The position numbers and the translations under genes were made by a program. From the NCBI RefSeq assembly GCF_000472385.1, contig NZ_AWZU01000001.1, positions 246,501 to 310,500 of the forward strand: 64,000 nucleotides of DNA, given 5' to 3'. The stretch comes from Bradyrhizobium sp. ARR65. GTDB taxonomy: Bacteria > Pseudomonadota > Alphaproteobacteria > Rhizobiales > Xanthobacteraceae. The notes under the pieces are model-generated. The model saw nothing but the letters and a program-made list of their open reading frames with translations, was not told where the DNA came from and searched no databases. Below are positions 59,141 to 64,000 of this stretch, piece by piece; the first letter of the stretch is position 1; the number at the start of each line of letters is the position of its first letter.

Positions 59141-59392
59141 TCACAAAAACGGCTGCATTTCCAATTCGGCGGCTTCAGGCTCCGACCAGCGGTCCTCGCT
59201 GCGGTCGATATGCTGCTTGGCGTCGGCGACCGCCGCGTCCTGGCTGGGCCAGGCCAAGCCAACCTCGACTTTCGGAAACAAAGCGCCATCGATCAGGAAC
59301 GGCTTGAGATCGGCCCGCCTGATCCGGGCATGCCAGAGGCCTTTTCCTGCCTCGAAGGACTCGATGTCGTAACCCTTGTAAAGAAAAGTCAT
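59141..59392 (-). CDS. Hypothetical protein
   Basis: 83 residues starting MTFLYKGYDIESFEAGKGLW, a compact strand-rich start (YKGYDIE...LWHARIRRAD) and an acidic C-terminus. GGGGA precedes ATG 59392. It sits 35 bases downstream of the LysR gene, so the two may be co-transcribed. Family not recognised. Confidence 0.65.
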   Translation of the reverse strand: MTFLYKGYDIESFEAGKGLWHARIRRADLKPFLIDGALFPKVEVGLAWPSQDAAVADAKQHIDRSEDRWSEPEAAELEMQPFL

Positions 59393-59427
59393 TTCAGGTC
59401 CCCGCGCGTGATGAGGGGGACAGGCAA

Positions 59428-60387
59428 TCATGAATCCTCGGGATGACTTGTGAAGCCGTTCACAGAATCAGCTCTTTTTTGCCATGCTTTTTTCCTGGAC
59501 GCGCCGGCCTGCGCGGCTGGCGCGGTGGCGGCGTGCATGATCCAGCGCTGGAACGCGGCAAAGTCGCGCTGGCCGGCTTGGAAGCTGCGATAGACCAGGT
59601 ACCAGCGCATGCCCTTCGGCACGGTCAGCGCAAAGGGCGCGACCAGCCGGCCGGCGGCGAGGTCGTCGTCGATATAGGGCCGGATGCCCATGGCAACCCC
59701 GAGCCCATCCACCGCCGCCTGCAGCGCCTGGCCGTAATATTCAAATTCGGGGCCGCGCGCGCTCAGGCGCGGCACGCCGGCGGCCTTGAGCCAGAGCGGC
59801 CAGTCTTCGCCGGCATGTGCGACGCGCAAGAGGCTTGGCCCCTTCAGGTCGGACGGACGCTTCAGGCCCACCGCCAGCCGGGGTGCGCAGACCGGCACGA
59901 GATCGGCCGCGAACAAGGGCTCCGCAACCAGGCCCGGCCAGGCGCCGTCGCCGAGCTTGATGCCGCAGGTCCAGTCGTCGCCGAAAGGCGCCAGCACGCC
60001 GCCGGCGGTGATGCGGACCTCGATGTCGGGATGGGCTTTGCGAAAGTCTGCGAGATGCGGAATCAGCCAGCGCATCGCGAAGGTCGGCCCGACGCCGATG
60101 GTCAGCACGCGCCGGCTGGAGGGGGCCGTCACCTGCGCGGTCAGGCTCGCCAGCGCATCGAAGATCGGAGTGAGCCCGCTCTGATAGACGCGGCCCGTGG
60201 CGGTCAGCACCAGGCGGTTGGCCTTGCGCTCGAACAGCGCAACGCCAAGCCGCTCCTCCAACAGATGCACCATGCGGCTCACCGCCGCCGCCGAAACGTT
60301 GAGCTCCTGGCCAGCGGAGGCAAAGCTGCCGCTGCGCGCGGCCGCCTCGAATGCCTTGATGCCGTTGAGAAAGAGTAGCCGCCGCAC
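59428..60387 (-). CDS. LysR family regulator, GcvA-like
   Basis: 319 residues from GTG 60387 (GAGG seven bases upstream), giving the usual start RRLLFLNGIKAFEAAARSGS. Helix-turn-helix SFASAGQELNVSAAAVSRMV; effector domain with LTIGVGPTFAMRWLIPHLAD and EYYGQALQAAVDGLGVAMG. The long C-terminal tail (AQAGASRKKAWQKR...) is unusual. Targets unknown. Confidence 0.9.
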   Translation of the reverse strand: MRRLLFLNGIKAFEAAARSGSFASAGQELNVSAAAVSRMVHLLEERLGVALFERKANRLVLTATGRVYQSGLTPIFDALASLTAQVTAPSSRRVLTIGVGPTFAMRWLIPHLADFRKAHPDIEVRITAGGVLAPFGDDWTCGIKLGDGAWPGLVAEPLFAADLVPVCAPRLAVGLKRPSDLKGPSLLRVAHAGEDWPLWLKAAGVPRLSARGPEFEYYGQALQAAVDGLGVAMGIRPYIDDDLAAGRLVAPFALTVPKGMRWYLVYRSFQAGQRDFAAFQRWIMHAATAPAAQAGASRKKAWQKRADSVNGFTSHPEDS

Positions 60388-60736
60388 CGCGAGCCTCAGG
60401 AAAACTGATGCTGGGCAAGATAACTCGGTTTGTGCGGCAAGGACAAGGAAGGCAGAAGGAGGGAGAAGGTCGAGACTTGAACCGAATCGCACTTTCTTCA
60501 CCTCGCCCCCATGGTGGGCGGGCTCACCCCGATCGGCGTGCTGCTCGCAATGATGCGGCTGCCCGCTGCGATGGAGCTGCATGCAATCGCCTCGAACCGA
60601 TCGGCAGTTCACAACTTCGCCAACCGCCTAATCGCGGTGGTTGTGAGCTGCTATATTCTCTATCTCTATGGCGGCTGGCGATTGCTGCTGCCGCGTTTAG
60701 CGAGTTCCTGATCCAACAACGACTACGGAGAACGCC
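60388..60736. other. Intergenic region, possible small frame
   Basis: 349 bases between the divergent LysR and hypothetical genes. One 66-codon frame (60511-60711) with a hydrophobic end exists, but its start lies in repeat-like sequence and it has no ribosome-binding site, so it is not called. Confidence 0.4.
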
Positions 60737-60973
60737 ATGAGCGATGCCGAAAATCCGCTGGTGCTCGACTTCGTCGAATGGATCGCGCGCGAGCCGCGCG
60801 CCTATTCGGAGGTGATCGGAACCTGGAAGACCTCCTGTCCGCGCCTGACCATCTGGGAAGATGCGACCGACCTCGGCTATGTCGCCCGCGAGACCATCGC
60901 CGGCTTCGGCATGATCGTCACGGTGACCGAGGCCGGCGAAAAACTCTTGCGCGCCAACGGCCGTATGTTCTGA
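60737..60973 (+). CDS. Conserved hypothetical small protein
   Basis: 78 residues (MSDAENPLVLDFVEWIAREP ... EAGEKLLRANGRMF). No membrane helix. GGAGAACGCC lies directly upstream of the ATG. The C-terminal VTVTEAGEKLL resembles a winged-helix end, but no family is assigned. Confidence 0.75.
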   Translation: MSDAENPLVLDFVEWIAREPRAYSEVIGTWKTSCPRLTIWEDATDLGYVARETIAGFGMIVTVTEAGEKLLRANGRMF

Positions 60974-61141
60974 GGCGGCTTCTCTTCAGGTTTCTACCGA
61001 TCACGTTTCTGCGCCCGTTTGCCGGGCGGCATTGACTTCGCTGTGATCAGGCGCGAAATTCATGCAATCGCATCTTTTTGCAATTGCCGTGAAAAACTGC
61101 CGTGAAAAGATGCTTTCGAAAACGTCAGCAGGAACGCCGCC

Positions 61142-61849
61142 ATGATCGACCTTCACTATTGGACCACGCCGAACGGCCACAAGATAACGATGTTCCTCGA
61201 GGAGACCGGGCTCAAATACAAGATCTTCCCGGTCAACATCGGCAAGGGCGATCAGTTCAAGCCGGAATTTCTGGCGATCGCACCCAACAACCGCATCCCC
61301 GCCATCGTCGATCACGAGCCGAAGGGCGGCACCAAGCCGCTGTCGATCTTCGAGTCCGGCGCCATCCTGCTCTATCTCGCCGAGAAGACCGGCAAGTTCA
61401 TCCCGACCGATGTCTACGGCCGCTATGACGTCATCCAGTGGACGTTCTGGCAGATGGGCGGGCTCGGGCCGATGGCCGGGCAGAACCACCATTTCCGCAA
61501 CTACGCGGTCGAGAAGATCCCCTACGCCATCGACCGCTATGTCAACGAGACCAACCGTCTCTACGGCGTGCTCAACAAGCGTCTCGCCGACCGCGAGTTC
61601 ATCGCCGGCGAGTATTCGATCGCCGACATGGCGTGTTATCCCTGGGTCGTTCCTTTCAAGAACCAGGGCCAGGACATCGAGCAGTTTCCGCATGTGAAGC
61701 GCTGGATGGAGACGATCCAAGCGCGGCCCGCGACCGAACGCGCCTATGCGAAAGCCAAGGAGGTCAACCCGAACTTCGGGCAGCCGTCGCTCCGCACCGA
61801 AGAGGAGCGCAAGATCCTGTTCGGGCAGACGGCCGCGGTGGTGAGGTAA
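61142..61849 (+). CDS. Glutathione S-transferase, nu-class / YfcG-like
   Basis: 235 residues. HYWTTPNGHKITMFLEETGL has the T-x-P-N active-site motif of nu-class disulfide-bond reductases; NNRIPAIVDHE and SIFESGAILLYLAEKTG follow, and a C-terminal helical domain with GEYSIADMACYPWV. Likely reduces glutathione disulfides or peroxides. Confidence 0.9.
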   Translation: MIDLHYWTTPNGHKITMFLEETGLKYKIFPVNIGKGDQFKPEFLAIAPNNRIPAIVDHEPKGGTKPLSIFESGAILLYLAEKTGKFIPTDVYGRYDVIQWTFWQMGGLGPMAGQNHHFRNYAVEKIPYAIDRYVNETNRLYGVLNKRLADREFIAGEYSIADMACYPWVVPFKNQGQDIEQFPHVKRWMETIQARPATERAYAKAKEVNPNFGQPSLRTEEERKILFGQTAAVVR

Positions 61850-61861
61850 GCCACGCGCGCC

Positions 61862-61942
61862 GTCATTCCGGGGCGGTCCGAGAGGACCGAACCCGGAGTC
61901 TCGAGATTCCGGTTCGATGCTTCGCATCGCCCCGGAATGACG
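61862..61942. repeat. Dispersed inverted repeat, family R2
   Basis: GTCATTCCGGGGCGGTCCGAG ... GATGCTTCGCATCGCCCCGG AATGAC, between two transferase genes. Confidence 0.75.
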
Positions 61943-61996
61943 TCGCATGTGGACGCTTCGCTTTGCGGCGATAGCGGAGCAGATGTGGGGCACTGC

Positions 61997-62692
61997 ATGA
62001 CTCTAAAACTTTTCGAACTCGTCGGCATCGATGCAAGCCGTCCGTTCAGCCCGTTCTGCTGGCGGACGCGGATGGCCCTCGCGCATAAGGGGCTCTCCGC
62101 CGGCTCTATTCCCTGGCGCTTCACCGAGAAGGGCGCGATCGCGCCGCATGGTTCGGACAAAGTGCCGGTGCTGCTGCATGGCGACACGCCGGTCGTCGAT
62201 TCCTGGGTGATCGCCAATTACCTGGAAGATGCGTTTCCCGAGGCACCATCGCTGTTCGGCGGGGAGGGCGGCCGCGCCTTGATGCGGATGATGAACTGGT
62301 GGGGCGACGTCGTCGTGGTCGGCGGCATGTTCCCGCTGATCGTCGCCGACATCCCGGCGCAACTGGCACCAGACGATGCGGCCTATTTCCGCGCATCGCG
62401 CGAGGCGCGCTTGGGCAAGCCACTGGAAGAGGTGTGCGCGACCCGTGACAAAAGCGTGATCGCTTTCCGCAAATCGCTCGATCCGCTGCGCCTGACCTTG
62501 AAGACGCAAACCTATCTCGGCGGCGCCGCGCCGAATTACGCTGATTATATTGTGTTCGGCGGCTTTCAGTGGGCGCGGGTGGTGAGCCCGTTCAAACTGC
62601 TGGAGGCTGACGACCCGGTCTATGCCTGGCGCGAGAAGCTGCTCGACGCGTTCGACGGCATGGCCCGGCAATCGCCTGGCTTTGCCGTTTAG
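61997..62692 (+). CDS. Glutathione S-transferase family protein (beta-etherase-like)
   Basis: 231 residues. KLFELVGIDASRPFSPFCWR and KVPVLLHGDTPVVDSWVIANY form the thioredoxin-like domain; the helical domain includes GGAAPNYADYIVFGGFQWAR. This pattern resembles LigE/LigF-type enzymes. Substrate unknown. The ATG at 61997 follows GGGG; an in-frame upstream stretch lies in the R2 repeat. Confidence 0.87.
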   Translation: MTLKLFELVGIDASRPFSPFCWRTRMALAHKGLSAGSIPWRFTEKGAIAPHGSDKVPVLLHGDTPVVDSWVIANYLEDAFPEAPSLFGGEGGRALMRMMNWWGDVVVVGGMFPLIVADIPAQLAPDDAAYFRASREARLGKPLEEVCATRDKSVIAFRKSLDPLRLTLKTQTYLGGAAPNYADYIVFGGFQWARVVSPFKLLEADDPVYAWREKLLDAFDGMARQSPGFAV

Positions 62693-62696
62693 TCGG

Positions 62697-63626
62697 CTAC
62701 GCGGCCGACTTCGCGGGCACGGCGGAACCGCTGTTCTTGCCGCGCGTCTGCCTAAGCCGCCATTCGCGGCGACTCCAGCTCAGCACGCCGGTCGCCAGCA
62801 GCGTGAGCAGAACGAGCGAGATCAGGAAATTGACCGGGCTCGTGATCATCACGGCGCCGTTGCCCTCATGCAGCAGCCGCGGCCAATTGCGCGCCAGCGG
62901 CGTGATGCCGTCTGCCCTCACCGCAAACGCGCGCAATTCGCCGCCGTCATAGATGCGCGCCGTCACGTTGTTGCCGCGCGAGACGATTGAGATTACCTGT
63001 GCGAGATCATAGGATTTTGCAACCACGCGCACGGCATCAGGCAGGGAAAGCGCGCGACCGGCGCCCGCCGGCGGAGCGCCGCTCTGAAAGGTCAGGCCGA
63101 ACGCCATGCAAAGCCCGGTCAAGGGAATGAGCAGGATCAAGGGCAACGTGAACCAGGCTGCGCCCTTGTGCCAACCGGCGAGATTGTTGCGCAGCCGCGG
63201 CAGCCCCATGGCGATGCCGAGCAGCATCACGACGAGCATCGCAATGGTCGAGGCGATCACCAGCCACGACTGGCCGAGCAGGCGTTCATGCGTGAAGCGC
63301 GCCCAGACAATGACGTCGGCGAGCGTCGTGCCGCTTGGCGTGAGCTTTTCACCGCTGACGAGATCGATCTGCGCCGCGCCCGGCCCCTGGAAGCGCAGCC
63401 GCTGTGCTGCTGAATTGATGAAGATCCCGCGCGCCTTGCCTTCCGGATCGTAACTCTTGATCAGATCGACAACACGCGTGGCGTCGATCGATTGCGGTCT
63501 GATTCCAGTGAACTGGACCATCGGCTCGAACGACAGAATCGCTCCGGTCAGGATGATCGCGAACAGCGGCAGCGCAAACACAAGGCTCGTCCAGCGATGC
63601 AGTCTGAGAAGCAGGGCTTTTGTCAC
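62697..63626 (-). CDS. PepSY-associated transmembrane protein
   Basis: 309 residues. Starts at GTG 63626 (GGAG six bases upstream): LLLRLHRWTSLVFALPLFAI, then about four helices, with LLLGIAMGLPRLRNNLAGWH and a LITSPVNFLISLVLLTLLAT end. The PepSY_TM family is often linked to iron-siderophore uptake or flavin reduction. Heme-like His residues (LHRWTS, GWHKGA) are present. Role here not shown by context. Confidence 0.87.
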   Translation of the reverse strand: MTKALLLRLHRWTSLVFALPLFAIILTGAILSFEPMVQFTGIRPQSIDATRVVDLIKSYDPEGKARGIFINSAAQRLRFQGPGAAQIDLVSGEKLTPSGTTLADVIVWARFTHERLLGQSWLVIASTIAMLVVMLLGIAMGLPRLRNNLAGWHKGAAWFTLPLILLIPLTGLCMAFGLTFQSGAPPAGAGRALSLPDAVRVVAKSYDLAQVISIVSRGNNVTARIYDGGELRAFAVRADGITPLARNWPRLLHEGNGAVMITSPVNFLISLVLLTLLATGVLSWSRREWRLRQTRGKNSGSAVPAKSAA

Positions 63627-63840
63627 GGCACTCTCCAGCGGACGGGCGAAGCTCGCGCAGCGCAGATGCAAGACAAATGGCGCTTTGTCCATTGCCGCCG
63701 CATTGATTCAGAACAAATCTAAATTGAAGCGCTTGCGTGTTTTACAAGCGACGAACGACGCGCGCTTGATGACGAAAAGTTAATCGAGCAATGCGGAGTC
63801 GTTTTGCGACTGAGCGAACCGTAGCGAGGCTTCGATCTTC

Positions 63841-63999
63841 TCAGTTGGAAGAGACGTTTGCGAACGTCGCGGCAGCGAGCTTGCGCAGGCAATCCCGGCA
63901 CAGGCAATCCGCGCCTTCCGCCGGCATCGGCAGGCGAGCCGTTTCCTTCCCGCACCAGCATTGGCCTGACAGTTCGCAGGTGAACGGAGTTCCGCAACC
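63841..63999 (-). CDS. Cysteine-rich CWC family protein, cut by window end
   Basis: 52 C-terminal residues are visible from the right edge: GCGTPFTCELSGQCWCGKET and later CLCRDCLRKLAAATFANVSS. The CGTPFxC...CWC pattern is that of the small Cys_rich_CWC family, presumably a metal-binding protein. The start lies outside the window. Confidence 0.8.
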   Translation of the reverse strand, partial: GCGTPFTCELSGQCWCGKETARLPMPAEGADCLCRDCLRKLAAATFANVSSN

Positions 64000-64000
64000 T

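Noticed and set aside
60511..60711. Possible 66-residue protein with a hydrophobic C-terminus
   Set aside because: No ribosome-binding site, start in repeat-like sequence, no recognised relatives.

Overview
The window is high-GC chromosomal DNA of an alphaproteobacterium that most resembles the Bradyrhizobium / Rhodopseudomonas / Oligotropha group. Three things point there: the gene families (squalene-hopene cyclase, TL5/CTC-type L25, an EnvZ/OmpR-like pair, a form I CO dehydrogenase cluster of the Oligotropha type), TTAACC-rich promoter regions, and a dense set of small palindromic repeats that I recall from Bradyrhizobium genomes. No prophage, transposase, integrase, CRISPR array, rRNA or tRNA gene was seen. 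About 55 protein genes, one FMN riboswitch and one convincing intrinsic terminator can be supported.

Layout. 0-10 kb: end of an M3 oligopeptidase gene, squalene-hopene cyclase, a MAPEG protein, ferrochelatase, arabinose-5-phosphate isomerase, an outer-membrane barrel protein, glycerol kinase. 10-17.5 kb: a glutathione transferase, a coiled-coil membrane protein, a gene-free repeat island (11.8-12.9 kb), a sensor kinase, response regulator and MarR regulator running leftward, and a divergent ilvE. 17.5-22.8 kb: hisS, a tautomerase, a FlK-like thioesterase, proC, a YbjN protein, then an FMN riboswitch controlling a type II lumazine synthase.

22.9-31.2 kb is the metabolic centrepiece: coxC-M-S-L-D-E-F, an aerobic Mo/Cu CO dehydrogenase cluster. 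CoxL carries the form I active-site loop AYRCSFR. CoxC is a membrane MHYT sensor fused to a LytTR DNA-binding domain. CoxM/S/L form the flavin, iron-sulfur and molybdenum subunits, and CoxD/E/F are the maturation proteins. A pair of direct repeats spaced 21 bp upstream of coxM is a candidate CoxC operator.

31-38.2 kb: a CYTH-CHAD protein and a probable catabolic operon (periplasmic binding protein, FAD oxidoreductase, SDR, IclR regulator) of unknown substrate. 38-46.5 kb: core genes prs, a lipoprotein, lgt-midA-pgeF, ubiK, rplY-pth-ychF. 46.5-53.7 kb: small membrane proteins, two MaoC hydratases, a 47-residue membrane protein with CtrA-like sites, an exported barrel-like protein, two SnoaL-like proteins, a zinc alcohol dehydrogenase. 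53.8-64 kb: an MFS exporter, an unusually long uvrB, small zinc and hypothetical proteins, a LysR regulator, two glutathione-transferase-fold proteins, a PepSY membrane protein and the end of a Cys-rich CWC gene.

The window is mostly ordinary core genome. The most notable items are the CO dehydrogenase cluster with its candidate operator, the lumazine synthase with a repetitive N-terminal extension, a uvrB whose 3' end appears to have absorbed a dispersed repeat, and the small membrane protein locus near 48.1 kb.
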